64,000 nucleotides of DNA from Methanofollis sp. UBA420. GTDB taxonomy: Archaea > Halobacteriota > Methanomicrobia > Methanomicrobiales > Methanofollaceae. The notes beneath the pieces were generated by a model, which saw nothing but the letters and a program-made list of their open reading frames with translations, did no database searches and was not told the DNA's origin. A program made the translations under genes and the position numbers. This document shows positions 40,954 through 49,291 of this stretch, one piece after another (positions within the stretch are counted from its first letter, which is position 1; each line of letters starts with the position of its first letter). The DNA lies in assembly GCF_002498315.1 (NCBI RefSeq), contig NZ_DAGX01000003.1, positions 46,786 through 110,785 of the forward strand, read 5' to 3'.

Positions 40954-41495
40954 ATCACCTCCCCTGTCTGTGCGTCAAAACTGAGTGTCTCGGGGGCGGG
41001 AGCGTGCGACCTGAGGGTGTACGTGCCGTTCTCCAGGGTGAGGTCTGTCAGAGGCCCGAGCCCTTTGATCGCGTCGGCATGCATCTCATAGAGGTCGCGG
41101 GGCATGAGGATCATGTCCATGGAGATCTCCCCGCCGTCCAGCGGGTGGTTCCAGTTCAGTCTCGACCAGGTGCCGTGCGAGTAGACAAGGAACGAAGGGT
41201 TTCCGTCCTGCCGTATGCCAAGGGCCCAGGTGCTCGCGTTGCCTGCGGTTGCGACATCGGTGCCGCTCACCGTGACGACCTCCATCCCGGTGATATTCTC
41301 GAAGCCTTCCCCTGCAAGCACCTCCAGGTCCGTGAGGGCGGTATCGAGGTGTGTCTTCTCCTCTGCCATGGAGGGTGTCACATCCCTGATACCGCCGCCT
41401 GAGGCTCCGTCTGCGGATGTAGTGGTGCAGCCAGAGGCCCCGGAGAATGCGAGTATGCAGAAGATGAGGAGGGCAATGGTATGCGAGGGCTTCAT
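40950..41495 (-). CDS. lipoprotein heading the pilin-like operon (181 aa)
   Basis: A signal peptide with a lipobox (AFSGASGC, Cys23) shows export and lipid anchoring. The mature part has a helix (AEEKTHLDTALTDLEVLAGE) and a beta region (TWALGIRQDGNPSFLVYSHG, EISMDMILMPRDLYEMH). No named family is recognised. It is the first gene of the six-gene series; a TATA box (TATTTATACT, minus strand, about 41520-41530) lies upstream. The downstream gene overlaps its stop codon. Confidence 0.75.
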   Translation of the reverse strand: MKPSHTIALLIFCILAFSGASGCTTTSADGASGGGIRDVTPSMAEEKTHLDTALTDLEVLAGEGFENITGMEVVTVSGTDVATAGNASTWALGIRQDGNPSFLVYSHGTWSRLNWNHPLDGGEISMDMILMPRDLYEMHADAIKGLGPLTDLTLENGTYTLRSHAPAPETLSFDAQTGEVI

Positions 41496-41517
41496 AGCAC
41501 GGATCCATTTTAGGGAG

Positions 41518-41532
41518 ATTAGTATAAATAGT
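41518..41532 (-). promoter_or_regulatory. TATA box for the pilin-like operon
   Basis: ACTATTTATACT on the minus strand lies about 25-35 bases before the first ATG of the operon. It is the only promoter-like element seen upstream of six overlapping genes. Confidence 0.6.
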
Positions 41533-41743
41533 GTTTGAATCTGTATTGGCGCATTATATCTTTTTGATCCGTGTTTGGGGTCTTTTTGTCCCTGATGTGG
41601 CCGCCCGCCCCCTGTACGATTCCGTGGGATGGCTTTCTGGAATGGATGTGCTGTTTCCTCTTCTGGTCAGGACACGGATAACACTATTCTGTCGTGTTCT
41701 CCGATAGTAATACTTTTCCGGTAAAAAGTGTCACATCCTTCTC

Positions 41744-42352
41744 ATGCAGAACCCCACCTTCGAGGAGGCCGTCCGCTTCCACGGCCACCGCTGCCCTGGC
41801 CTTGCCTTCGGGTACCGCGCTGCGGAGATCGCGATGGAAAAGATCGGTGCCGTCCGTGCTCCCGACGAGGAACTTGTGGCGATCGTCGAGAATGACGCCT
41901 GCGGTGTGGACGGCATTCAGGTCGTCACCGGATGTACCGTTGGGAAAGGGAACCTCATCCTCCGTGACCTCGGCAAGGGTGCATGGACCCTCATCAACCG
42001 CACGAGCGGGAAGGCGGTGCGGATCATGACCCGCCCCGACTTTTCCGTGGATGTCGTCGACCCCGCGTTCCACCCCCTGCGGGCGAAGGTCCATGGCGGT
42101 TCGGCAACGCCGGGGGAGAGAAAGGCGTACAGGGAGCACCTCGACGCCGTCTGTGCCGCCATCCTGACGCACCCTGCCGACGAAGTCTTTGCGGTCAGGG
42201 AAGTGGCGCCCGACGTGCCCGAGAAGGCCAGGATCTTTGCGTCGTACACCTGTGCCGTCTGCGGGGAACAGGTCGCCGAATCGCGGGCGCGGGTCAAGGA
42301 CGGGAAGATCGTCTGCATCCCGTGCGCCGGAAAATATACGAGAGGGTGGTGA
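41744..42352 (+). CDS. FmdE family protein
   Basis: FmdE-type proteins occur with formylmethanofuran dehydrogenase and as stand-alone metal-binding proteins. The N-terminal domain has VRFHGHRCPGLAFGYRAAE (metal-binding His/Cys) and NDACGVDGIQVVTGCTVGKG; the C-terminal end has a zinc ribbon, CAVC then CIPC about 18 residues on. At 202 residues it is of family length. No fwd/fmd operon is nearby. The exact function, perhaps molybdopterin or tungsten delivery, is not established. Confidence 0.9.
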   Translation: MQNPTFEEAVRFHGHRCPGLAFGYRAAEIAMEKIGAVRAPDEELVAIVENDACGVDGIQVVTGCTVGKGNLILRDLGKGAWTLINRTSGKAVRIMTRPDFSVDVVDPAFHPLRAKVHGGSATPGERKAYREHLDAVCAAILTHPADEVFAVREVAPDVPEKARIFASYTCAVCGEQVAESRARVKDGKIVCIPCAGKYTRGW

Positions 42353-42370
42353 CCCCCCTCAAAAACTGTT

Positions 42371-43642
42371 TTACTCTTTCTTCCCTTCGCCGAGCGTGTG
42401 GATCACAAGCCCGGAGAGGAGTTTCGGTTCGAACCAGGTCGACTTCGGGGGCATGACCATCCCTGCGTCCGCGATCTCCATCACGGTCTCGACATTGACA
42501 GGCTGCATCGAGAAGGCGACGGCAAACTCGCCTGAGTCAACCCTCTCTTCGAGGTCGGCAAGGGGCCTGGCACCGCCGAGGTACTGGAGACGGGCGTCGC
42601 CGCGGGGGTCGGTGATCCCGAGCATCCCCTCGAGCACCCTCTTCTGGATGACGGAGACGTCGAGGGAACCGATCAGGTCGTCGGGGTTCTCGACAGGGCA
42701 GGTGATCTCGTACCAGACGCCGCCCAGGTACATGTGGAAGACATGGTGGCCGTCGGCCCCCCTGAGGGGCGGGACACGGAAGACGGTGTCGTCTATCTCG
42801 CCGTACGCCTTCACCTCGAAGCCTTTCTTCAGGGCGGCGAGGAAGGACTCGGGCGTGTACGTGCCGAGGTCGGTGACGAGCCTAGAGTAGCCGTGGATCT
42901 TCACCCTCTTATGGGCGAGGAGGATCGCCATGAACCGGCCGTCCTCGGCCTCATAGGTTCCGGCCTGCCGGCGGTCCCCGGCGATCGTCACCGCGGATTT
43001 GGCGCGGTGGTGACCATCGGCGATATAGGTGGCCGGCACGCGGGCGAAGAGGCTCTCGATGTGCGCGAGGCGGACAGGGTCGCTGATCCTGAAGAGCTCG
43101 TGGACATTCCCCTGCTCGGTCTTGACGACCGCATCGGGCTCGCCCTCCTGGAGGATGGACTCGATGTACCCGAAGATGTCACCCTCGTCAGGGTAGAGGA
43201 CGACCACGAGGCCGGTGTTGGCGTTCGTGGCGTCGATGTGTCTGGTCCGATCCCTTTCCTTGTCATAGCGGGTGTGCTCGTGTTTCTTGATGACGTCCTG
43301 GATGTAGTCGTCGACGTCGAGGCAGGCGACGAGCCCGAGATAGAGGTTGCCCCCCTGCTTCACCCGGTAGAGGTACATCGACGGGGCGTCGTCCCGGCGG
43401 AAGATCCCCTTCTCCTGCATCTCCTGGAAGGTCTCCCTCGCCTTCTCGTAGATCTGCTCGTCGTCGGCAGGGATGTCCCTGAGGATGGCGTCTGTCCTGC
43501 TCACGCTGAGAAAAGAGAGCGGGTTTTTCCTGATGACCTCTGCGGCCTCGTCTGTCGTCACCACGTCGTATGGCACCGAGGCAATCTTCGCGGCATATGC
43601 GCGCTCGGGCCGCAGCCCTGAAAAACGGTATACCTTTACCAT
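42371..43642 (-). CDS. DUF1015 family protein
   Basis: A 423-residue conserved cytoplasmic protein of unknown biochemical role: MVKVYRFSGLRPERAYA..., ASVPYDVVTTDEA, then VKKHEHT-like IKKHEHTRYDKERDRTRHID, a central YIADGHHRAKSA motif, and FEPKLLSGLVIHTLGEG at the end. The HH motif suggests hydrolase or kinase-like chemistry but is unproven. ATG 43642 fits the family start. A promoter (AAATATATTG, minus strand, about 43685) is shared back to back with rimI. Confidence 0.92.
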   Translation of the reverse strand: MVKVYRFSGLRPERAYAAKIASVPYDVVTTDEAAEVIRKNPLSFLSVSRTDAILRDIPADDEQIYEKARETFQEMQEKGIFRRDDAPSMYLYRVKQGGNLYLGLVACLDVDDYIQDVIKKHEHTRYDKERDRTRHIDATNANTGLVVVLYPDEGDIFGYIESILQEGEPDAVVKTEQGNVHELFRISDPVRLAHIESLFARVPATYIADGHHRAKSAVTIAGDRRQAGTYEAEDGRFMAILLAHKRVKIHGYSRLVTDLGTYTPESFLAALKKGFEVKAYGEIDDTVFRVPPLRGADGHHVFHMYLGGVWYEITCPVENPDDLIGSLDVSVIQKRVLEGMLGITDPRGDARLQYLGGARPLADLEERVDSGEFAVAFSMQPVNVETVMEIADAGMVMPPKSTWFEPKLLSGLVIHTLGEGKKE

Positions 43643-43720
43643 GGGGATCACGTATCTTGAAGCTGCTAATACTTTCCCCCGGGTCAATATATTTCCTTGC
43701 GCACGAGGTAGATATGAACA

Positions 43721-44182
43721 ATGTCAGAGCCCGGGTTTTTCCTGCGAAAGGCGACAGCGGCAGACCTCCCGGCCATTGTCGCCATCGAGCATGAGTCCTT
43801 CGTGGACCCCTGGAACGAGGAGACGTTCCTCCAGGCGCTTGAGTGCTGGGCCGAGACCTTCTTTGTGGCGGTCGTGGACAGGGAGGTCGCGGGCTTCATC
43901 GTCGGGGGGATCGAGGATACCGGCGAGGCGGTGTACGGCCACATCTGCAACTTTGCGGTGGCAGAGAGGTTCAGGCACCGCGGGATCGGGAGGGCGCTCG
44001 TCCGCAGTGCCGAACAGCAGTTTGCCATCGCCCTCGCCGAGGGTGTCCAGCTGGAGGTGAGATACTCCAACACCGCGGCCCAGAGGTTCTACCGGAGACG
44101 GGGATATGAACCGGTCTTCACCGTCGCCGGCTATTACTCCAATGGAGAGGATGCCATCGTGATGATGAAGTGGTTCTTCTGA
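43721..44182 (+). CDS. rimI: ribosomal protein alanine N-acetyltransferase
   Basis: RimI/Ard1-type acetyltransferases act on protein N-termini. GNAT motif A is ICNFAVAERFRHRGIGRALV (R-x-x-G-I-G), followed by QLEVRYSNTAAQRFYRRRGY and the closing NGEDAIVMMKW; this layout is that of archaeal RimI. ATG 43721 follows CGAGGTAG. A GC-rich hairpin (44192-44212) follows ten bases after the stop. Length 153 residues is normal. Confidence 0.92.
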   Translation: MSEPGFFLRKATAADLPAIVAIEHESFVDPWNEETFLQALECWAETFFVAVVDREVAGFIVGGIEDTGEAVYGHICNFAVAERFRHRGIGRALVRSAEQQFAIALAEGVQLEVRYSNTAAQRFYRRRGYEPVFTVAGYYSNGEDAIVMMKWFF

Positions 44183-44185
44183 GGG

Positions 44186-44345
44186 GCATGGCCGGGGGGC
44201 AAAGCCCCCCGGACCCCCCACTATCAGGATAGGAGTGGGGACGGCGGTGGATCCACACCCATTCAATGAAATTCTGGGGGCGACATCAACCTGAACATGA
44301 GGGTTTCTACAGATCCCTCAGGACCCTCTTTTCTCCCCGAAAAAA
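44186..44345. repeat. composite intergenic repeat with 9-bp hairpin
   Basis: CCGGGGGGC-AAA-GCCCCCCGG (44192-44212) is followed by ACCCCCCACTATCAGGATAGG, which resembles the window start (4-25), and by CATGAGGGTTTCT (44296-44308), also at 6811-6823. It fills the gap between rimI and HMG-CoA reductase and could influence transcript ends of both convergent genes. Confidence 0.6.
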
Positions 44346-44348
44346 AGA

Positions 44349-45557
44349 TTATCCCCGGCCGAGTTGCTTGTGGGCCCGGGCCAGGTGGTTGGCGGCGAGG
44401 GCGCCGAGGAGGGAGAGTTCGCCTGCAAGGACGCCTGCGCCGATGATCTCGGCGAAAGCCTTTGCATGCGTCCCTTCTGGCTCGCCGCCGCCTCTGACGC
44501 CGAGGAGGTTGAGGCAGGCGCTCTGGGTGTCGATCCCGGTGCCGCCGCCGACGGTACCCACCTGCACGGCCAGCAGGGTGACGGCCACATAGGCCCCGCC
44601 CTCTGTCTCCTCGACGGTGGTGATGGCGCTGCTCCCCTCGACCACATGGGCGGCGTCCTGGCCGCAGGCGAGGTACAGGGCGGCGATGATATTGGCGGCA
44701 TGGGCGTTGAAACCGAGAGCACCGGCCCGTGCCGACCCGACGAGGTTCTTGCGGTAGTTCACCGCGGCGAGAGTCTTTGCGTCGGTCTTGAGGACCGTCT
44801 GGATCAACTCGTCGGAGAGGTGCACCCCGGCGACGACGGTCTTGCCCCTCCCCTCGATGAGGTTCATGGCCGCGGGTTTCTTGTCGACGTCCATGTTGCC
44901 GGAGAGGGCGACAAGGTGGGCCCCTGTCTCTGCCTCGACGAGGTCCGCGATCTCCGCCGTGGCGATCGTCGCCATGTTCATGCCCATCGCGTCCTTGGTG
45001 TCATAGGCGCAGCGGAGGAAGACGTTCGTGCCGACAACGTACGGCGTCACGGAGAGGAGTTTCCCGCGGGAGGTGGTCTTTTCGGCTGCAGCGGCGAGGT
45101 CGGCGAGATGGGCCCCGGCCCAGTCCGCGACCTCCTTGGCATGCACGATATCGCGGGCGGCAAAGACAGGGGCCCGGGTCATGGCGTCGGAGAGGACTCT
45201 CACATCGGCCCCTCCCGCCTTCGTGATCGCGGAGGCGCCCCTGTTGGCCGAGGCGACGAGCGCGCCCTCTGTCGTCGCGAGGGGGAGCCAGTAGGTGCCT
45301 TCCGCGTACTCGCCGTTGATCTTCAGGGGTCCGGCGACACCGACCGGCACCTGGACGGCGCCGATCATGTTCTCGATGTTTCTCTTCACCACCCTGTCGA
45401 TGCCGATGGAGAAAGTGCCGAGCGCACCGAGATCGGCCCCGCTCTCCCCCTCGATATACTCGCGCCTCACCCTGACGGCCTCTTCGGGCGGGAGTTCGGC
45501 CTCCAGGGCGTAGAGTTTGAGAGTTCCATTTTTTAGTCTTGCGAGAGCATCATCCAT
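44349..45557 (-). CDS. hmgA: 3-hydroxy-3-methylglutaryl-CoA reductase (class I)
   Basis: The enzyme reduces HMG-CoA to mevalonate with NADPH, the committed step to archaeal isoprenoid lipids. Seen: ENMIGAVQVPVGVAGPL (substrate site), TTEGALVASANRGA, DAMGMNMATIATAEI, and the NADP-binding GTVGGGTGIDTQSACLNL. The 402-residue length without a membrane domain is typical of archaeal enzymes. ATG 45557 was used. It shares a very short divergent gap with the Trm5-like gene. The rest of the pathway's early steps are encoded 1-4 kb away. Confidence 0.97.
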   Translation of the reverse strand: MDDALARLKNGTLKLYALEAELPPEEAVRVRREYIEGESGADLGALGTFSIGIDRVVKRNIENMIGAVQVPVGVAGPLKINGEYAEGTYWLPLATTEGALVASANRGASAITKAGGADVRVLSDAMTRAPVFAARDIVHAKEVADWAGAHLADLAAAAEKTTSRGKLLSVTPYVVGTNVFLRCAYDTKDAMGMNMATIATAEIADLVEAETGAHLVALSGNMDVDKKPAAMNLIEGRGKTVVAGVHLSDELIQTVLKTDAKTLAAVNYRKNLVGSARAGALGFNAHAANIIAALYLACGQDAAHVVEGSSAITTVEETEGGAYVAVTLLAVQVGTVGGGTGIDTQSACLNLLGVRGGGEPEGTHAKAFAEIIGAGVLAGELSLLGALAANHLARAHKQLGRG

Positions 45558-45588
45558 GAGATCAGTATCGGGAGTTTCGGGGATAAAG

Positions 45589-46515
45589 ATGCACGGTGAG
45601 GACGGCGACGAGATCTGGTGCCTGCGAGTGGCAAAGAAGCATGCGGAAGAGGCGAGACGGGACCTGATTGCACGTGAACTCCTGGACAGGGCCCACAGGC
45701 CGCGGGCCGAGGGGGACGACCTCCTCCTGCCCCTCCTGGAAGAGACGGCCGGGGCTGAAAAGGCGGCCTTCGCCGCCTTCCCCAGGCGGGAGGAACTTCC
45801 CCGCCACGAACTCGTCGGCGGGATCGCGATCCTCCTTGAGGAGGACAATGAGGGGGCCGAACGGGTGCTCCATTCCCGCCCGTCTCTCCATACTGTCCTG
45901 TACCCGACAAGTCCGGTGGAGGGGGAGTTCCGGACGCGGGAGTTTGCGGTCCTTGCCGGTGAGGAGACGACGCGGACCGTCGTCACCGAGCACGGCCACC
46001 GCTTTGCGGTGGACCTTGCGCACGCCTACTTCTCGGCCCGCCTCTCCACAGAGAGGCAGCGTGTACAGTCCGCGATGCGGGAGGGCGAGCGGGTTGTCGA
46101 CATGTTCGCGGGCGTCGGGCCTTTCGCGATCTCCCTTGCCGACCAGGCCTCCCTGGTCGTCGCCGCGGACCTCAACCCCGCGGCAGTCTCCCTGCTCTGC
46201 GAGAACATCGCGATGAACAGGAAGAAGAACGTCCTGCCCATGCTCGCCGACGCTGCCCACCTGCCCGGCATCTTCGGCCGGACCTTCGACAGGGTCATCA
46301 TGAACCTCCCGATGGAGTCTTCCCACTTCCTCTCCGCCGCCTTCGCCCTCTGCAGGCCTGGCGGCACCATCCACTTCTACGCTCTCCAGGACGAGGAAGG
46401 GAAGTACCTCGACGCGATCCGCGCCTTCCCGGTTGCCGAGGTCGTCGAGAGGCGGGTGCGGAGTTATTCGCCTGCTGAGTGGCACGCGGTGTACGATATC
46501 GTGATCGGGGAATAA
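45589..46515 (+). CDS. Trm5/Taw2-type class I methyltransferase (tRNA G37 related)
   Basis: Trm5-family enzymes use SAM to methylate N1 of G37 in tRNA or transfer the aminocarboxypropyl group in wyosine synthesis (Taw2). Motif I is VVDMFAGVGPFAISLA, the catalytic NLP motif is MNLPMESSHFL, and the N-terminal EIWCLRVAKKHAEEARRDLI is the D1-like segment. The short length (308 aa) is like archaeal Trm5b or Taw2. ATG 45589 was preferred; ATG 45556 would add an unconserved tail that overlaps the divergent gene by two bases. Confidence 0.85.
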   Translation: MHGEDGDEIWCLRVAKKHAEEARRDLIARELLDRAHRPRAEGDDLLLPLLEETAGAEKAAFAAFPRREELPRHELVGGIAILLEEDNEGAERVLHSRPSLHTVLYPTSPVEGEFRTREFAVLAGEETTRTVVTEHGHRFAVDLAHAYFSARLSTERQRVQSAMREGERVVDMFAGVGPFAISLADQASLVVAADLNPAAVSLLCENIAMNRKKNVLPMLADAAHLPGIFGRTFDRVIMNLPMESSHFLSAAFALCRPGGTIHFYALQDEEGKYLDAIRAFPVAEVVERRVRSYSPAEWHAVYDIVIGE

Positions 46516-46543
46516 TCCCCTGTTTCTGGAAAAAGGGCTTTTT

Positions 46544-46568
46544 AGAACCGCCTGAAACGTCGTTTCAT
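46544..46568 (-). repeat. dispersed palindromic repeat, copy 3 (core)
   Basis: On the minus strand this 25-base core matches copy 2 (52375-52399) at 24 of 25 positions by eye, including the TGAAAC-GTTTCA hairpin and GGCGGTTCT. It lies about 30 bases after the Trm5-like gene's stop codon. Confidence 0.75.
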
Positions 46569-46607
46569 GAATGTTTCATCACAGCTGAAAAAATACACGT
46601 ATCTATT

Positions 46608-46640
46608 GGCGCCGTCGCATCCGTGACGGCGCCGACTTTT
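46608..46640 (+). terminator. strong hairpin-T terminator after the Trm5-like gene
   Basis: GGCGCCGTC (46608-46616) and GACGGCGCC (46625-46633) form a perfect nine-base stem with an eight-base loop, followed by GACTTTTTC. A further TTTTTTC lies just beyond. It sits between two convergent genes and points at plus-strand transcription. Confidence 0.65.
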
Positions 46641-46681
46641 TCGGATCGGAGTTTTTTCAAAAGAAAAGGAGGAATCGGGTC

Positions 46682-47071
46682 TCACATCGGCACGAACTTC
46701 GTGCCGTAGTAGATGACGCCGCTCTCGCCCTCGGTGCCGAGCTTGCGGAAGACCGACGTGACCGGCATGCCGATATAGGCCTCCTCAGGGGAGCAGACGA
46801 TCTGCGCCGTCATCCTCGGCCCCTCGTCAAGTTCGACGATGGCGAGGACATATGGGGTGAGTTTCGCAAACTGGTCGCTTGCCGACCTGATCACCGAGAA
46901 GGTGACGACCTTCCCTGTGCCCTTGAAGGTGTGCTCGACGATCTTCCCCTCGCGCCGGCAGGTCGGGCAGAGGTTCCGCGGCGGGAAGAAATACCTGCCG
47001 CAGGTCTCGCAGTGTGTCCCCTCAAGGTTGTAGCGCTGCGGGATCTTTCTCCAGAAACGTGGTACCGACAT
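46682..47071 (-). CDS. DUF35 OB-fold/Zn-ribbon protein (acyl-CoA shuttling partner)
   Basis: Seen: MSVPRFWRKIPQRYNLEGTH, a rubredoxin-like zinc ribbon CETCGRYFFPPRNLCPTC, then an OB fold (GTGKVVTFSVIRSASDQF, YVLAIVELDEGPRMTAQIV). In methanogens such a DUF35 protein forms one complex with thiolase and HMG-CoA synthase and lets acetoacetyl-CoA pass between them. The gene order here (HMGS, thiolase, DUF35, one-base gap) matches. ATG 47071 is set by a GGGAGGG site six bases upstream. 129 residues. Confidence 0.93.
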   Translation of the reverse strand: MSVPRFWRKIPQRYNLEGTHCETCGRYFFPPRNLCPTCRREGKIVEHTFKGTGKVVTFSVIRSASDQFAKLTPYVLAIVELDEGPRMTAQIVCSPEEAYIGMPVTSVFRKLGTEGESGVIYYGTKFVPM

Positions 47072-47072
47072 T

Positions 47073-48239
47073 TCAGTCCCTCCCGAAGATGTGGACGGCG
47101 ACCGTTGCACCCGTGCCGCCGACATTGTGCGTCATGCCGATCTCGGCACCGTCGATCTGTCTCTTCCCGGCCTCACCGCGAAGCTGAAGAACCGACTCAC
47201 AGACCTGCTTGATACCGGTCGCACCGACCGGGTGGCCGCAGGCCTTCAGCCCGCCGCTCGTGTTCACCGGCAGTTTGCCGCCGAGGGCGGTGACCCCTTC
47301 CTCGGTGAGCTTCCCGGCCTCGCCCTTCTTGCAGAACCCGAGGTCTTCGATGGCGCAGATCTCGGCGATGGTGAAGCAGTCATGGACCTCGACGAAGTCG
47401 ATGGCCTTTCTTTCGAGCCCTGCCATCTTGAAGGCCCTGTTGCCTGCAGCCACCGTGGCGTCGAGGGTGGAGATGTCGCGGCGGTCATGGAGGGCGATGG
47501 TGTCGCTCGCCTGCGCCGTCGCCAGCACCTTGATCGGCGTATCGGTGAACTTCTTCGCCATCTCCAGAGGTGCGACGACAACGGCCGCGGCGCCGTCGGA
47601 GATCGGCGAGCAGTCGAAGAGCCGCAGCGGATCCGCGACAAGGGTCGAGTTCAGCACGGTGTCGAGGGTGATCTCCTTCTGGAACTGTGCGATCGGGTTC
47701 CTTGCGCCGTTGTAGTGGTTCTTCACCGCAACCTGCGCCAGCTGCTCGCGGGTCAGGGGGTAGCGGTGCATGTAGTCGTTTGCGATCATCGCATACAGGC
47801 CCGGGAAGGTCGCCCCGACAAAGCCCTCCCACTCGCGGTCTGCGGCGCCGGCAAGGGCGTCTGTGGAGAGGCTCGTGTCCACGTCCGTCATCTTTTCGAC
47901 GCCCGCGGCGACGACGATGTCTGACATCCCGCTTGCAACCGCGGTCACGGCGTCACGGAAGGCGAGCCCGCCCGATGCACAGGCGGCCTCGACCCGCGTC
48001 GCCGGGATATGTTCGGCGGCAAGACCGGAATAGTCGGCGATCAAGGCGCCGATGTGTTCCTGCTCGATGAACCGGCCAGCACTCATGTTCCCGACGTACA
48101 TTGCGTCGATCTGTTCGCCTGCAAGGTTGGCGTCCTCGATCGCCTGAACGCCTGCCTCGACAATGAGGTTCCTGAAGGAACGGTCCCACCATTCGCCGAA
48201 TTTGGTGCATCCGATCCCGATAACTGCTACGTCTCTCAT
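47073..48239 (-). CDS. acetyl-CoA C-acetyltransferase (thiolase)
   Basis: The thiolase condenses two acetyl-CoA to acetoacetyl-CoA, the first mevalonate step. The nucleophile Cys is in RVEAACASGGLAF (about residue 86), the general-base His in VEVHDCFTIAEI, and the second Cys/His in GGLKACGHPVGATG. This is the SCP2/archaeal thiolase type (388 aa). It overlaps the HMG-CoA synthase stop by four bases (ATGA), so translation is coupled, and is followed by DUF35. Confidence 0.95.
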   Translation of the reverse strand: MRDVAVIGIGCTKFGEWWDRSFRNLIVEAGVQAIEDANLAGEQIDAMYVGNMSAGRFIEQEHIGALIADYSGLAAEHIPATRVEAACASGGLAFRDAVTAVASGMSDIVVAAGVEKMTDVDTSLSTDALAGAADREWEGFVGATFPGLYAMIANDYMHRYPLTREQLAQVAVKNHYNGARNPIAQFQKEITLDTVLNSTLVADPLRLFDCSPISDGAAAVVVAPLEMAKKFTDTPIKVLATAQASDTIALHDRRDISTLDATVAAGNRAFKMAGLERKAIDFVEVHDCFTIAEICAIEDLGFCKKGEAGKLTEEGVTALGGKLPVNTSGGLKACGHPVGATGIKQVCESVLQLRGEAGKRQIDGAEIGMTHNVGGTGATVAVHIFGRD

Positions 48240-49291
48240 TTCTGCACCATGATCTTACCCTTGTGTTTGGCGTACTGTGCGTAATCGAGATAGATCGGGT
48301 TGGCCAAGAGTTGCTCCACAGAGGGGGCCGCCGCCCTGTCAAAGACATCTGTGTCCGCGATCCTGTCGGTGACCGTGATATCGAAGGCGTCGCTCCCTGC
48401 GCCCGAGCCGAAGGAGGTCACGAAGACGTGGTCGCCGGGTTTTGCGATATCGAGGGTGGCGGCAAGGCCGACCATCGAGGCACCCGAGTAGGTGTTGCCG
48501 AGACGCGGCACCACAAGGCCGGGTGCGATCTGCTCCCTGGTGAAGCCGAGCATGCCGGCGACGCGCTGGGGGAACTTCGCGTTCGGCTGGTGGAAGACGG
48601 CATAGTCGTAGTCGGAGGGCTTCGTCCCCATCTGTTCGAGCATCATCCTGGCCGCGCCCTGCACATGCTTGAAGTAGCCGGGGTCGCCGGTGAACCGCCC
48701 GCCATGGCGGGGGTACGCCTGTCCCTCGCGCCGCCAGAAGTCTGGCGTATCGGTCGTGTACGAGCAGGTGTGGTTGATCTCGGCGATGGGTTCGTCTTTC
48801 CCGATGATCATTGTGGCCCCGCCCGCGGCCGCCGTGTACTCCAGGGCGTCGCCGGGCGCGCCCTGCGCCACGTCGGCGCCGACAGCGACGCCGTACGTGA
48901 CCATGTCACTCCCGACAAGGCCCATGCAGGTCTGCACGCCTGCCGTGCCGGCCTTGCACGCGAACTCGTAGTCGGCCGCAGTCATCACGGGTGTTGCCTG
49001 GATGGCCGCCCCGACCGTTGCCGCCGTTGGCTTGACGGCATAGGGGTGGGACTCTGACCCGACGTAGATGGCGCCGATGGCGTCGCGGTCGACGTCTCTC
49101 CTGCGGAGTGCGTTGCGTGTCGCCTCGACGGCGATAGTGGCGGTGTCCTCGTCCATGTCAGGGACCGATTTTTCCCTGACCCCGAGGCCACCGGAGATGT
49201 CTTTGGGGTTGTCGCCCCAGACCCGGGCGATCTCCTCGACTTTGATCCGGAAGCGGGGGATATATGCCCCGTACGTAATGATGCCTACCAT
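48236..49291 (-). CDS. hydroxymethylglutaryl-CoA synthase
   Basis: The enzyme adds acetyl-CoA to acetoacetyl-CoA to give HMG-CoA. The nucleophilic Cys is in ADYEFACKAGTAGVQTCMGL (near residue 111), with VFHQPNAKFPQRVAGMLGF and GNTYSGASMVGLAATLD as the conserved later motifs. 351 residues from ATG 49291 (MVGIITYGAYIPRF), which overlaps the stop of the upstream regulator by seven bases. It is the second gene of a four-gene minus-strand operon. Confidence 0.96.
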   Translation of the reverse strand: MVGIITYGAYIPRFRIKVEEIARVWGDNPKDISGGLGVREKSVPDMDEDTATIAVEATRNALRRRDVDRDAIGAIYVGSESHPYAVKPTAATVGAAIQATPVMTAADYEFACKAGTAGVQTCMGLVGSDMVTYGVAVGADVAQGAPGDALEYTAAAGGATMIIGKDEPIAEINHTCSYTTDTPDFWRREGQAYPRHGGRFTGDPGYFKHVQGAARMMLEQMGTKPSDYDYAVFHQPNAKFPQRVAGMLGFTREQIAPGLVVPRLGNTYSGASMVGLAATLDIAKPGDHVFVTSFGSGAGSDAFDITVTDRIADTDVFDRAAAPSVEQLLANPIYLDYAQYAKHKGKIMVQK

